Source: Ixodes scapularis | Taxonomy: Eukaryota; Arthropoda; Arachnida; Ixodida; Ixodidae | Direction of reading: 5' to 3' | Length of the DNA: 64,000 bases | Assembly: GCF_016920785.2 (NCBI RefSeq) | Contig: NW_024609835.1 | Span: forward strand, 175,870,798 to 175,934,797 | Shown: one piece after another, positions 22,561 through 34,230 of the stretch | Position numbering within the stretch: the stretch's first letter is position 1 | Layout of the letters: every line of letters begins with the position of its first letter | Notes under the pieces: model-generated | The model's database searches: none | Told to the model about the DNA's origin: nothing | Seen by the model: only the letters and a program-made list of their open reading frames with translations | Made by a program: the position numbers and the translations under genes

Positions 22561-23285
22561 AAATTGTCTGGTTTAGCACACGACTGAGAATCGAGTCAGC
22601 ACGAAACCGGGAGATAAAGGAAGCAGCACCCACGGTGGTAGGGGCGGCGAACAATGTCCGTTTCACCGACTTTGTCTCACTCTTCTCATGTGGGGACCAT
22701 CTGTAGGTGTCGGTGCTTGTGCAATATGTCTCTGAGTGTTCCGTCTGGGCTGTGTCTGCACCCCCCTCTCCTTTCGCCTTTGTAGGATATGCGCTGTCAT
22801 TTTTACACCCAGCGGGTCATTGTCTCCTCTTCCCTAGCTATTAGTTTTCAAGGAAGCCGTCCCCACATTGTGCAGAAAGCCGGCGCTTGTTTCACTTATT
22901 TGTTCTCTTCAGAGCCGCTCGAGTAAACACGAAGGCAGGTTCAAATGAAATTGCCTTTTTCGTTGATAACCTCAAGAAACACCTCAATGGTTGGACGCTT
23001 TGTTGTGGAACCACAAATGGCTTTTTCGACAGAGACCCCGCAGTGGTCGTCGTACATTCTCGTTGAGCACCAGAAGGCCTCACTTTGTCTCCTTTCCTGT
23101 ATATTCTTTCGAAACTGTTTGACCCGCTACGTTCAGGCCTGCTTCCGAGTATATCCCGTGAGGTAATTATGCGATCATCCGTGTCCTGAGTCGTTTCGGG
23201 GTCAAAAATAAACAAAAATATTAACTGAAGCGGGCCGATGACAATTTTGAAAAACGGTTTATTCTAAGTTATAGTCATATGCAAA
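22561..23285. other. unassigned sequence
   Basis: I see only short frames without recognisable motifs. Confidence 0.35.
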
Positions 23286-23287
23286 TA

Positions 23288-23463
23288 CAGTAAAACCTCG
23301 TTATAACAAACTTGAAGGAGCGATCGTAATTATTTCTTTATAACCATTAGTTTGTTATAGCCGATGTCCATTTCTTCCCTATTGGCGTGCAAGGGGAATT
23401 ATGATTGCTTTGTTATATCCATTAGTTTGTTATATCCCATTTTGTTATAACGAGGTTTTACTG
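23288..23463. mobile_element. 176-bp Tc1/mariner (pogo/Tigger-like) MITE
   Basis: It starts CAGTAAAACCTCGTTATAAC and ends with the exact complement GTTATAACGAGGTTTTACTG. The flanks are TA at 23286-23287 and 23464-23465. This terminus closely resembles pogo/Tigger-type ends. The interior repeats ATTAGTTTGTTATA motifs. It is too short to encode a transposase. Confidence 0.85.
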
Positions 23464-23825
23464 TAGTGGATTTTGAGTTTGAAGCGAAAAGTTTTGGCCA
23501 AATATTTTTAATTTGAATATTGAAAAGTTTTCCCATGCCTTTCACTTTATTATATGCTTAGACGAAAACCCAGCTAAAATTGTGAAGGTTGTTCTACTTG
23601 TTCATTTATAAGGTAAGTTTAACTACCAAATATTTATGAACTGTGACCTCAGAAGGTCTGATGTCATGGGATGACAAGTAAACGACGGATCTGATATAAA
23701 ATGAATCCTATAGAGACAGCCAATCATACCTAATTGAGTGAATTTACAAATCTTGCCATATAAAATATTCTTTCTTTAATCTCGAATTAAAAAATGAAAG
23801 CCGTTTACAACTCCCTGTAACGCCG

Positions 23826-24030
23826 AATTAGAGCGCAGCTCTTGAGGAGGAGGAGGGAAGTACTGAGGGGAAGGTATACCCCTCCTCACCTCCTTATCCT
23901 CCTCCTCCCCTCATTCTTGAATCTCGTCGGGGGGGGGGGGGGGGGGTTATGTGACCTCAGGGGGGGTCATGTGACCTCGGGGACGTGGGGGGGTCATGTG
24001 ACCTCGGAAAGGGGGGGGGGGGGGTCACAT
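23826..24030. mobile_element. truncated copy of the GAGCGCAGCTCTT MITE family
   Basis: It starts TTAGAGCGCAGCTCTTGAGG like the complete element at 45168-45700. It then degenerates into CCTCCTCCTC and into a TCATGTGACCTCGG repeat interleaved with G tracts (23929-23946 and 24011-24024). No right terminus is seen. Confidence 0.55.
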
Positions 24031-24044
24031 GCAGCCCTAGTGGT

Positions 24045-25285
24045 TAGTCCATGCTAAGGTGTGAGGAAATCTAACATGCTGAGCTTGTATCCATTTAGCC
24101 AAAAAATCAATTACTTTTATCTAATTGGAGACGTTTGGCTAACAGCTAGGAGGGAGAGAGAGAAATTTTATTTACAATGATGCTTCGTTTGCATTATCTG
24201 CATCTCATTAGCGGTCAAAAAGATGCTGGTAGTGAGGGCGGCAGCATGGTCCCTGCGACGTTGAGAATGTGTGACACTAATTGGGGCCATGGTGTCAGTT
24301 GTGCTTCCCGGGGTGGGGTGGTCCAGCTCTTCCAACTGACAGATGCGGAAGGCATGAGGAGGAAGGGGGTGAGGTATTATGGAGATGATTGTGCACGGGT
24401 ACAGATCGGTTAGGGTAGGCACTAGTTATTAGGCACATATTGCAAAAGCGCCTCAAAGCAATATTTAGCCGGCATTTAAGCCATTGCACGGTGCAGGCAC
24501 ATAGCCAGGATTTTGTTTCGGGGGGCGCCCGCCCATGACTAAATTCTGTATGAGGGGGAGGGGGGAGAGGTGGTCCCAGCAAAATGGAAGATTTCAGGGG
24601 GAGCCTGGGCACCATGGGTCTCTCCTGGCTACGCGCCACGGTGTATACATGAGTAAATCGTAGTGTTGCAGGGGGAGGGGTGGGGGGAGGGGGTATTATT
24701 GTGTTACGAGACTTGAAAAGTTTAAATTTGGTAACTAATCACTCCTTTTTATTATTCCGTATACACTGTGAAAACATTTCCTTGCCATTTGCATACTGTT
24801 TGGTATACACATCTAATACATTTGGTTAGAATATTTCTTAGTATAGTAGATCCCCAGCTAAAATTCCCATTAGATCCAATTGGAATTTTAACTGGTTTTA
24901 ACCGGAATCGATTGGTTTTAGTGGGTTCCAATCAGCACATTGGCCAATGGGTCTCATCAATTGGAATTTAATAATTCGGAGGCATCCGGTTTAGAGAAGC
25001 TCGTTTTAGCGAACGCCGTTTTATCGACCCTGGTTTATCGAATCGGGAGAACCCAGTTTAGAGAAGATGGCGATGAGCTTCCCTTTAGCGAATTCGGCTG
25101 CCATTTGGCAGGGATAAATTGGTTTTCTGAAAACCAATTCTCAACTGGGATGTCATATGCAAATTAACCTTCAGCACCAGCATCTTCTTTGCCAAGCATA
25201 ATTTGTCCCTTCATCAGGGAAAGCAACTGGTGCGATAGTTTCGTTTAACCGTGTCTTTCATCTATTCTGGGTTCGGGGCAGCCGA
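24045..25285. other. unassigned, several low-grade repeats
   Basis: Near 24150-24180 the minus strand reads AATAAAATTTCTCTCTCTCC, which could be a retroelement tail. At 24960-25110 a phrase of the type TTTAGMGAAnnCG recurs about six times. Open frames here are short and unrecognised. Confidence 0.35.
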
Positions 25286-25665
25286 TGCGAAAACAACCGC
25301 ATCTCCACGTGGTGAATGATGTTGATTGAGGCGAAGCTCTGGTGGTGCTTGTCTGCGTAGATGCTGAGCCGCAGCATGCCGAGCCTTTCGCTAGTTTTCA
25401 TCCATGTCACGCTGCGGTCAAATGCTCAAATGCTTATAACCACGTCCCATACCACACATTCTCTTTCTGACATGCATGGATGAAAACGAACGAAAGGCTC
25501 GGCCTGCTGCGGCTCAGCGCGTCTACGCAGACAAGCACCACCAGAGCTTCGCCCCATCAACATCATTCACCACGTGGAGATGCGGTTGTTTTCGCACCCG
25601 ACGCCAGACATCGGATGGACATACGGACATCCATGGCTAGCCCCTAAGGAGCTTTGCCCCTAAAA
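25286..25665. mobile_element. foldback element with ~121-bp arms
   Basis: The arms 25286-25406 and 25475-25596 are near-perfect inverted copies containing GCATCTCCACGTGGTGAATG and GAAGCTCTGGTGGTGCT. The right side continues to CCTAAGGAGCTTTGCCCCTA. The same left phrase and the same CCTAAGGAGCTT ending bound the insertion at 40445-41147, so this is one family. Confidence 0.7.
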
Positions 25666-25783
25666 AAAAGAAAAAGCGCGCTGTCACAAGCCCGTTGGCG
25701 GGACAGCGACCTTGGTCGGAAAAGCGTTATCTGTCCCCGCCTAAATGGAGACATGTGGTCACTTTATTGAAGGCTAAAGATAA

Positions 25784-25881
25784 AACAGCGCAAAACAACG
25801 AGGACTAGTTCCACAGGACTAGTGCAGCGTTCGTCCTGTGGTGTTTGTCCCTTTCCTTGGTCCTCTTTGTTTTGCGCTGTT
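25784..25881. repeat. Penelope-type terminal hairpin
   Basis: The outer stem AACAGCGCAAAACAACGAGGA pairs with TCCTCTTTGTTTTGCGCTGTT. An inner stem CCACAGGAC/GTCCTGTGG lies at 25811-25819 and 25833-25841. Just upstream is ACTTTATTGAAGGCTAAA, of the kind found beside Penelope ends. It is related in design to the insertions at 4683 and 44396. Confidence 0.55.
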
Positions 25882-26289
25882 GTACCTACATGACGTTTAA
25901 CCAATCATAAACCTAAAATTTTTTGATCTACTGTAGTTGCCCTTGCAATTGCTTGAGCTCCCGTACCATCTGCTCAGCCTGTGAGTTGCCGGTGATGAGG
26001 TGCGCTGGTGACTCAGATGATATTCATGCAATAAATCATACCGTTGCCCAAACAAACCTTCATTAGCACTTCAATTGTGTCTGACAAAGACCATAGATAC
26101 TTGATTACTACGCTCGACGACATGCTGCTAACCACTCACACCTCCAGCCACTTGGTGTAAAACAACCTGAAATGCTTTTCCTTCCACTCAACCAGCAAAG
26201 CCTAAGTGAATTTCATTTCAGGCTGTTGGCCATTCTCAATGTGTCAGTGCTTTTAGCTTGGTTTTCTGGTTGTTTGGCATTGCATGAGT

Positions 26290-27238
26290 ACGGGATCCAG
26301 ACATTATGGTCCCAGACAATATGGTCCCGGACAAAATGATCCCGGACAATATGGTCCCGGACAAAATGGTCCCAAGTGCTAGGCTGGACAAAATGGTCCC
26401 ATGTCATTTTCGCGGCAATTTTCTTTTTTTTTTTTTTTGCTTTTTGCTTTATTTTTGCTAAACATTTGTGACATATGAGCCGTTGGTCATTTTGAAGTTA
26501 CTTTTTTTATTGCTTGGTCTTCACAGGGTTATGTTATTAAGTGTACGTGATTCGCAAAATACTTGTATATCGAGCCGTTTGTCAATCTAGAGTTTATATT
26601 TTTCACGCATAATTTTCGCCATTTGTACTACTTTTCATGTGTTCAACTTGAATTTCAACCAGTCTACTGAGAATTGCAACAGCAACTTCAAACAATCTGC
26701 ACACAGTACGTACAAGGGAGCCGTATCATGAATGACCCTCTGAAGGGCGTGGGCCAATTAAGTGCCGTTTCAAGATCGTAGACCTTTTGAATTGGAAATT
26801 GTGTTTTTATGGCGTAAGGGCTGCTGAGGCCAAACAGCATCAAACAAGGGTAGACCTTTTGTGGGAACGTAATAAAATGTGTCATGTGTTCAAAAGCATG
26901 TTTATTATTTTCCATTCTTATTTTCTAACATTGCATCGAAACATGCGGTATCTGCACAATAAATTGCCTTTATTCCCCCTATGACGAATCGACATGTCAC
27001 GAATGGATCGTACTTCATATCTATCACTCACCTTAAAAGTAATCGCTGCAGATATCAGCGACATTCCAGACAGTGCGTCAGAAGTGTCGGAAATTTTACT
27101 TGGGACCATTTTGTCCAGGTTTGAGCTCGGAACCATATTGTTCGGGATCACATTGTCCGGGCCCATGATACTGTTCGGGAATATTTTGCCCGGAACCATT
27201 TTGTCTGGGACCATATTGTCCGGGATCATATTGTCCTA
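26290..27238. mobile_element. element with inverted 15-bp minisatellite ends
   Basis: At 26290-26405 a 15-bp unit GGTCCCGGACAAWAT is repeated about six times. At 27101-27238 the inverse unit is repeated about eight times. About 700 bp lie between. Because 15 is a multiple of three, the repeats read as periodic peptides on either strand; these frames are not genes. The layout resembles foldback elements whose long inverted ends are tandem repeats. Confidence 0.6.
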
Positions 27239-27907
27239 CACTCTGCCATATATGCTATTTTCACCAATTCCTGGCCATCACACATATAGCTTCTGGCACA
27301 GGCTTTCATGGCAATGATTCTGCAGTATACGGAGCGCACCAGAGTCAGCGACCCAGACCGTGGATCCATTGGTATCACAACACATGATCCCTGCCTTAAA
27401 CAACATCATGTCACCAACACACTGATCTCACCAACTATTGTGCACATGCTTGGTGACGCCATAACTCCTCACAGGGGACAGACGGCCGTGCACAAGACAG
27501 GTGATGTCGTTTCGTGTGCTGCACGCACAGGCCCTCAGCGGGGTTATCGCGCGTGCACGGGACTGCAGTTCCCAGAATAAATAGCGGCAGCAGCAACGTA
27601 ACAAAACTCTTGAATAGGTAAAAAATATCCTCTCTGGGGCCTCCGACATTTCTACTCCAAACTGCGTCGGAAACGTGCGAAAGAGTGAAATTTTATGTGG
27701 TCTTTTCTGCCAGCTTCTGGAACATAATTAGAGTCTGCTGCCGGTCAAGAATAGCTCAGGAGAAGTCTCTGTCCCTCTCTCCCGACATTGGCGGAGCAAA
27801 CACTGGAGAGGAGCAAACCACCTATCGTGACAAGTAGAGGTGGTTTCCTCTTCTCCACTCTCATGCTATTCTTGACCTCCAACAGACTATAGCACCCTTG
27901 TCAACAC
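27239..27907. other. unassigned sequence
   Basis: No recognised coding motif. It lies immediately upstream of a Gypsy gag fragment and may include its degraded 5' region. Confidence 0.3.
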
Positions 27908-28663
27908 TTGCAACATGAGCAGAACTGTGGGAGGGTTGGGCTCTTCATTGCCCGCATGAAAGGCAGTCTGCTCAAAATGTCTGCGTTCAGATTCTTCAAC
28001 GCACATCTACAGGCAACACTGAATTTGATCAGTAACCTGCTGGCACCAGTCATCATCATGGATCGTCTTGATCAGCTTGAGGCAAGGATGCCGAAAACCT
28101 CGTCCTCGGAGTTTTCGTGCAGCGTGGATTCTGACGTACACTGCTGCAAGAGTCCGCAAAGAAAAAAAGGTCCAAGGCGCCTAGGAAGAAGGTTCCTGCT
28201 CAAGCTGAGTCAACCGAAGACACTGCAGTCGCTGACCAACGTGACTGTCAGCTCGGTTTCTCAGCTGGGCACGGACATCATCGCCTGGTTTCACCAGATA
28301 GATTTCTGGTTCCAGATGTTTAAAGTTGCACCAGGTGAGGCCGTCCCATTGATTGTATCCAAGCTACCATCTAATTACTCCATGTGGATTAGGTACCACC
28401 TCAAGACAGCCAAGCTAACAACGTAGGAGCAAATGAAGAAAGCTTTCCGTCGTCGTTACAACCTGGACAACGAAGCTGGGGTGAAACAGTCCATGCTAAG
28501 TCAGCACTCGGGAGAGTCCTGCACCGACTTCGCCTTCCGTAAACTGGAGCTCATCTACGAGTGCAGCTACCCAGAGACGAAGGCGGAGAAATGCAAGGTT
28601 ATTCTGGCCACACTCTTTCACAAAGCACGAAAGCATGCTTCGACAGGCGCTTTGCTTCGTTAA
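27908..28663 (+). pseudogene. retrotransposon gag fragments
   Basis: The frames 27908-28426 and 28433-28663 are continuous across a stop near 28424. Gag-like segments are WFHQIDFWFQMFKVAPGEA, VSKLPSNYSMWIRY, EQMKKAFRRRYN and SGESCTDFAFRKLELIYEC. These match the capsid-like helical region of LTR-element Gag. A further frame continues to about 28760. Confidence 0.65.
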
Positions 28664-28998
28664 ATGAGCTGCTGGACTCTTTCCTTGGCTTTGACCAGGT
28701 TGTCTTCAGCCAACCAAAGACACTGGTTTTGGCTTTCGCTGCAGAGCCAGTGCAAGCTGTGTAGCTAGGGGCAAAGAAAGTGCGCTCCTTGCTGCTCTCG
28801 AAGCAGGGCCGGTCACCGCCTCATTGGAACGCTGACGACAGCAATCGTCACCAGCACCCTTTTGCAACAGAGAAGCAAGAGAAGCAGCATGTGTTGCTTC
28901 AGCATGCGTCAAAAACTTCGCGGGACTTTCGGTGTTCTTCGTCCCAATACCGTGAAGTTCGTCCGCTCTGTCTCATTTGTAAGACGAGTGGCCACTTT

Positions 28999-29023
28999 GG
29001 GGGGGGGGGGGGGGGGGGGGGGG
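28999..29023 (+). repeat. 25-base G homopolymer
   Basis: An uninterrupted G run immediately after the KTSGHF codons of a gag zinc knuckle, at the likely deletion junction of the retrotransposon. Confidence 0.95.
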
Positions 29024-29279
29024 TCACACGATGCCGGCAAGAGCTGACCCCAGAATTTCTGGAATGGCAAGGGCACCTTGGGTTTGTTGAATTAATTGTT
29101 GACGAAGGAAAGTGAAAACCTGATGCCCCTACCGCCTGGAAGGATTCATCAGTAGTTTGTCACATCACCTCTGCTGCTGCAGTGGGCATCAAGACAACTA
29201 AGCTTAGCAATGCGGACACTGAGCCAATTTCGGATTGATCAAGCCTTCTTTTGCCAGGGGACTTCTGTCTCAGAACCTT

Positions 29280-29629
29280 GGAAAGTTGTCAACCCTCAGC
29301 ACCAACATTGGTGTCACATTCAACAGCGGTATGCAGCTCGGAAGTTGACCTCCAGAGAAATCAAGCTTGCTCAAGAAAAGCAAGAAAGCGACTTTGACAG
29401 TGGCACATGTATGTTCTTTTAATTCAAGAAGGACTAGCTCGTGTTGTAGGAGACCCCACTCATCAGAGTCAAGGTAACACTACGATTTACTGGCCCTCGC
29501 CAAATTGTGAGCCGGCTCTCTCCCGTGAACTGCGAGTTTGAACTCGTGGACAGCACTGGCCGCGATGTAGTGCACGTGGAGAAACTGAAGCCGGTCGTCA
29601 AATTTGTGCAGCCTCTACCTGGGGACTGA
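29280..29629 (+). pseudogene. integrase C-terminal end (GPY/F-like)
   Basis: Translation across frames gives TSREIKLAQEKQESDFDSG and then FTGPRQIVSRLSPVNCEFEL followed by GRDVVHVEKLKPVV and a stop. The FTGPRQIV...NCEFEL segment matches the GPY/F module at the end of Gypsy integrases. At least one frameshift or stop (about 29420-29450) interrupts it. Confidence 0.65.
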
Positions 29630-29723
29630 ACTTTTGTAATGTGTAGCATGCAAACTTGTTTATACAGTTTCTTCTCATTTATCACGTCGTATGTATATCA
29701 TTATTGAATCATGTGTTTATTGC

Positions 29724-30850
29724 TCAATGCAGTATTTGTTTAGTCTTTGTCGCGTGGGAGCGTGATATCAGGTTGACACTTAAAAACCTTGGCATGTGAC
29801 GAGCTGCAAAAGAGACATTCCTCTGAAGCGGCTCGTGCGAGCGCTCATGATCGAAACAAAAGTAGTTTTGGCATGGCAGATGATGACGTTGACATGTCTT
29901 TCCTGAGCACGGTGCCCATTTATCTTGATGACCGATCCAGATCATCACAATAACATTACCCAGGTAAATTTCCACGATTGGTTTTCCTGCTAGGACTGTC
30001 TCCTTGTAGAGCTGGAAAGTTGCCGCGGCAGCCGAAATTTTCAAGAACATCCTTTTCACTCTGTGTAGTCCTTTGATGGTGTTTATGGTGAGCACATCTG
30101 CTGTCTCCACTGTCACACACAGCTAGTGGAATGCCTTGTGGCTGGGGCCTCTGCTGTGGTCTGCATGGGGGTGGGTTGGGGCACAGCGATTTTTCTTACC
30201 TTCCCCTCTGGGTTATGATTATTCGTTGTTTCCATACGTGTATATGCGTTATCTTGTACTTACGACTACTGTTTGTTTATGTTTAAACCTACTCAGCAGC
30301 GGGCTAGCAGGTGAACATGCGTAAGGGTACTAACCTTTCTGTCTAGCCTTGCAAGCCGCTGAGTAGGCAAACTTTCTGGTGCAAATAAAAATTATTATTA
30401 TTATTATTATTAGTAAGGTGCCTCCAAGTGCCTCCAAGCACGCTCGCCACAAAATCTGTTACAGCCCGCATCAGATTTACCGCCAGTTGTTCAACCGCGT
30501 TCAGTGTTGCATGTGCCTTAGCTTTGGTGCATCCGGAGTTCTGCCTCCACTGCGGTACACATTGCAAACGGAACAGGGCTAGCCTTCAAAAAGCGCAGTG
30601 CTGCATCTTCTTTCAGATCCAGGTTCACTGAGGGTTCTTTGTGCCTGCTCATCCCTGGGTCAAGAACTTCCTCATGTGTCAGCAACACGTCATCTAGGGT
30701 CTTGCCCTGGTCAAGGTGGAAAGCTACTGTGTCTACCTCAAACTCCATTGGTCTTCCTTCGACTTTGAGTAAGACCAGATAATTCTTGACCAGTACATTA
30801 TTCAGTGAAGAAAGGGAGAAAACACAGGCAAGCTGGTGAATGACAAACAT
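29724..30850 (-). pseudogene. minus-strand Gypsy protease/RT remnants
   Basis: On the minus strand the frame 30850-30518 reads VEGRPMEFEVDT (protease-like, DTG changed to DTV) and then PSVNLDLKEDAALRFLKASP (RT N-terminus). The frame 30116-29724 reads INTIKGLHRVKRM...ISAAAATFQ and YLGNVIV, the RT palm with YxDD changed to YLGN. The two are separated by a LINE 3' fragment at about 30145-30411. It is clearly dead. Confidence 0.65.
30145..30411 (+). mobile_element. 5'-truncated LINE 3' end with (ATT)n tail
   Basis: It holds non-coding sequence including CCTACTCAGCAGCGGGCTAG and its near-inverse CCGCTGAGTAGG, then GCAAATAAAAATT and (ATT)n at about 30388-30411. Microsatellite tails of this kind terminate CR1/L2-type LINEs. 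It lies between two pieces of a minus-strand Gypsy remnant, so it probably inserted there. Confidence 0.55.
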
Positions 30851-31226
30851 AGTAAACCCGAGACTTAAGAAAAAAAAAAAAAAATGAAATGAACATTGAA
30901 GTATCGGACACAGGTTGAAGTTTATTCAACAAACAGCGCCTTATATACACGTCCATACCTCCTTCACAATTCACCTTTTGGCGAATACGTGCTGCCACCT
31001 AGACACCTAGACACCTAGAGCGAATGGGTTTGAGAATAAAAAATGGCTAGAAAACAACGCGCGCGCAAGGCCTCTCTAACCTGTTCGACACGTAAAACGT
31101 GAGCCACATACTGTTCGCCCATTGAGCTGCTGTGACCTAGACACGGTTCCCCCAAACTTGCCTTTGTCCCCATCGTGAGTTATCTTCTGCCCCAAAGTCG
31201 ACACGAAGAAACCATGTTCCCTCTCT

Positions 31227-31376
31227 GCTCGGCCAGCAGGAAAAGGAAGAAGGTACTAGAACCATTTACTCTCAAACCAATGTTTCTACAGAAGGTTCAT
31301 TGCTCGGCCAGAAGAAAAAGAAAGAAGGTACTAGAACCATTTACTCTCAAACCAATGTTTCTACAAAAGATCCTAC
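31227..31376 (+). repeat. 75-bp tandem duplication
   Basis: GCTCGGCCAGMAGRAAAAGR... recurs with a period of 75 bp (starts at 31227 and 31302), with only a few differences. The following unit is incomplete. Confidence 0.85.
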
Positions 31377-31490
31377 TACTAGGGGTAACATAACTTCCAA
31401 CCATATCCAGCACACAAAACAAGAAACAAAAAAAAAAACATGAAACCCAGACACAAAAGAACAGGCCAAAACAAAGGACCTCGAAACCTC

Positions 31491-31660
31491 TAACTGCAAA
31501 GGCTGCGCAAGCACAAGATGGTATAGCCTCGACTGCCTTCACAGCGCTTGCAGTGAATGAGTACTCGTGCAACCGCCATGGTGTGATCCAAAGCAATTAG
31601 CTCAAACTTGTAGAATCTGGCTAACAACAGTCCATGCTAAGGGGAGATGAAGTGTAGAAA
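31491..31660 (+). repeat. dispersed repeat R, copy 1
   Basis: It shares order and sequence with 57876-58041: CTAACTGCRAAGGCTG..., ATAGCCTCGACTG, CAAAGCAAATAGCTC, GGCTAACAAYAGTCCATGCTA. Class unknown; similarity is moderate. It abuts repeat U copy 2. Confidence 0.55.
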
Positions 31661-31693
31661 ACTGCAGCTTTAGGCACAAAAAGAAAAAAGAAC

Positions 31694-32881
31694 CTGCCAG
31701 TAACATTAGAAGAATATAGGAACAGGGATGGGGGCAAGGAATTTGAATTATGTGGGGGATGGAGAGTATAGCACCCCTGCCCACTTGTTCCGACGCAACT
31801 TCGCATATAACCCGAGCCTATTTAAAGATCTTTATCACATTCCCACCCGATCTGATCAGCATTCCTAATCAGTTTTATTTTCATATGTTCAGCGACAATG
31901 CAAGCCAGTTTCAAATACTCTACTTTTATAATATTACTTTTCCGTACTTCTCACTGCAACATTTTCATGGCGAGCATACTGTTCCCCAGATCACGAGAGC
32001 CGCAAACACGTAGCGAGCCTCAGTTTGGGCATCTAGGACGTAGTACGTAGTTTTTCGTCTCGTACGCACTGCAAAATCTGCGTAAAACGATCCAAATTTC
32101 TTTCAGCAAGCGCTGTGACCCAAGGGGGTATCGGAGGTCGAGTGTGTTTAGCGCACCGCAGCTCGTACGGCGAAAGGTCCCGCTGCCAGGGATCCCCACC
32201 CCTACCCGTTTCGATCTGTTGTGAGGCACAGACCCCAGGCTAGCAGTCGTACTGTAGTGGCTAAATTTTCTCATCTACAGCCTGAAACGGTATCGCCAGA
32301 ACCTAGACAGGCCGATCGCACGCTATTTAAAATAGTGAACGTCTTATTTTCTTCCGCTGTGCCCAAAATGACGACAGTGGATGCGATTGAAAGACCAGCG
32401 GATAGGCAGGCTACCACTCTTGCCTTCGAATCGTTCGGGAGTCGGGCACCTGCATTTGCACCATGATTGAAGAAACAGAAAGAAGCGACGTCAAATCACA
32501 TCGACACAGAATCACTCCAAGCTTCCTTGCTTGTGCCCTTCAGCTTTGTGCGCCGTCAGCCGTATCAACGCTAATCAAAATTAACAACGCCTGCCGCGCG
32601 CGAGTTGGTCGTGGCTCATACAAACAACAAACAATCAGAGTACTTTGCCGCAGAAAGTTACTTCCGCCAGTTTTAGCGGAATGTGGAGCTCAACCCCTGC
32701 TGAACCGACGTTATTCAAGGTATTGAATTTGGCGTAAGGGTAGTGTGTTTGGGGTATGCGAAAAAGACTACGGTATTGACTATGGCGTACGCCGAAATGA
32801 CTACGGTATTGATTTTGGCGTACGCCATAACCACTACCGTAGTCGAAGCGGAGGGGTAGTGAGATCGGCGTCCTACACCGG
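31694..32881 (+). repeat. repeat U, copy 2
   Basis: Opposite-orientation copy of 16467-17535. It starts CTGCCAGTAACATT and ends CCTACACCGG. The small frames ending FGSRAPAFAP and starting MIEETERSDVKSH are kept. It contains a local extra copy of the GACTACGGTATTG/GGCGTACGCC motif near 32765-32830 that copy 1 lacks. Confidence 0.65.
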
Positions 32882-33065
32882 TCCTCCCCGAAGCGTTGTT
32901 TCAGTTTTCTTCTTTTCGCTACAATTGTTTCTGCTCAAGCGTGTGTCTTTCAAATATGCGTTCTATGCGCTCGCGCTCGCGCCAAGAGGACAGTGCAGAA
33001 TTGCCGCTTTCGGGCCCGTGCCTTCACCTGCAACGAACGCGAAATACGTATGCTAAATTATGTAA

Positions 33066-33274
33066 AGCCTGGTTCAGACAGTGGCGTTTGACTGCGTCTG
33101 ACTGCGTTGCTCCAGCGAGAAACCAGGGCATCCCTGCTGCTTACATCGCGTGCGAAGATGATTCCTTGAATTGGATTCCACGCTTCATACGAAGCACAGT
33201 CGTGCCGGTGAGTCGCTTTCGGTTCTCGACGCAAAGCTGTCAAACTCATTCAAACGCAAGTGTCTGAACCGGCC
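33066..33274. mobile_element. MITE with GGTTCAGACA ends
   Basis: The left end is AGCCTGGTTCAGACAGTGGC, and the inverse of the right end is GGCCGGTTCAGACACTTGCG. About 25 bp are paired. The flanks are TAA and TTA, compatible with a mutated 3-bp TWA duplication (PIF/Harbinger), but not proof. It directly abuts the next MITE. Confidence 0.5.
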
Positions 33275-33277
33275 TTA

Positions 33278-33464
33278 CCGCTCATTCACACTGGAAGCGG
33301 ATCCGCGTTTGCAAAGCGGTTGCGAGCGCGGTTGTATAAATATCCAGTACGATTGCACGCGCACTCCATGACATCAATTGCGCGTGCAATTGGACTGGAT
33401 CTTTATACAAACGCGCTCACAACCGCTTTGCGAATGCGGATCCGCTTCCAGTGTGAATGAGCTG
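33278..33464. mobile_element. palindromic MITE, copy 1
   Basis: It is almost a full palindrome: CCGCTCATTCACACTGGAAG at the left and CTTCCAGTGTGAATGAGCTG at the right, with GCAAAGCGGTTGCGAGCGCG further in. A second copy at 47195-47346 has an exact TAA duplication, which suggests a PIF/Harbinger origin. Confidence 0.7.
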
Positions 33465-34230
33465 TTGAGCATCAAAGAACGCCGAGAACATAGTTCTCTG
33501 CGCTGCACCTGCTGTCGTCTCCAGCAATACTTTTTCTAAAAAAAAAAATCTAAAACAAATAGCACGTATATGTTTGCCAATGCATTATTTTTGGAAATTT
33601 ACTTGGAATCTTTTATATAGATAAAAGGAACGCGTGCTGGAAGGCCTGAAATCCTAGTCCCTTTCGAAGTACTCCGCCTTGGATGACACATACTTGTTTG
33701 AGCATTTTTTTTTTATCGAGAATGCTCGATGAAATGTGCCAAATGAGCCAGTGAAGGCGAATCATGTATCCCGAGACAGAGAAATAGTGAAATACACGAA
33801 CATGATCGCAGATATCTGTGTAGGTTCGTCCCGTCCGGCCTGAGTCGTGGTGTGCAATGCTTCATACTTCACTGCACTTGCAAGCAAAAAAATTGGGTAC
33901 GACAGGAGCGCAAGTTCGGCGGAACGGGCGGAACCGAGGAGGCCACTTGCAACTGAACTGCACGCAGAACTGACCGATCACACCTTTATTGAGAGCACGC
34001 TCTTTACTGAACCGCACAATAAAAGACGACAAGAGTATCTCGTCCGACGAACATTCAAGTCAACTCACGCCTGTGCGTAGCTTTCTGTGCTTTTCTAGAG
34101 ATTTGGTTAAATTCCTCGAGCACGACGCCAGCTGCCAGCTGTTGTCTCTGCAGTTGATAATGTCAGCTTTATGCTGCTTATATGCCGGCAACAAAATGCA
34201 ACTGTCAAGTGCCAATATTTACGTTTAGGA
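33465..34230. other. unassigned sequence
   Basis: No recognised gene. Only short frames are present. It precedes the GGAATGG-rich right end of the 21-kb segment. Confidence 0.35.

Larger units (their letters stand above)
27908..29629 (+). mobile_element. internally deleted LTR retrotransposon
   Basis: A gag region (27908-28760), a zinc-knuckle start (RPLCLICKTSGHF, about 28960-28998), a 25-G tract, and then the C-terminal end of an integrase up to the stop near 29629. Protease, reverse transcriptase, RNase H and the integrase core are missing, so most of pol has been deleted between about 29023 and 29200. The G tract sits exactly where the knuckle should continue. It is probably Gypsy-type because of the GPY/F-like end. 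Confidence 0.65.

Noticed and set aside
26918..27229. Minus-strand frame with NMVPDKMVPG repeats
   Set aside because: Translation of the 15-bp minisatellite array, not a gene.
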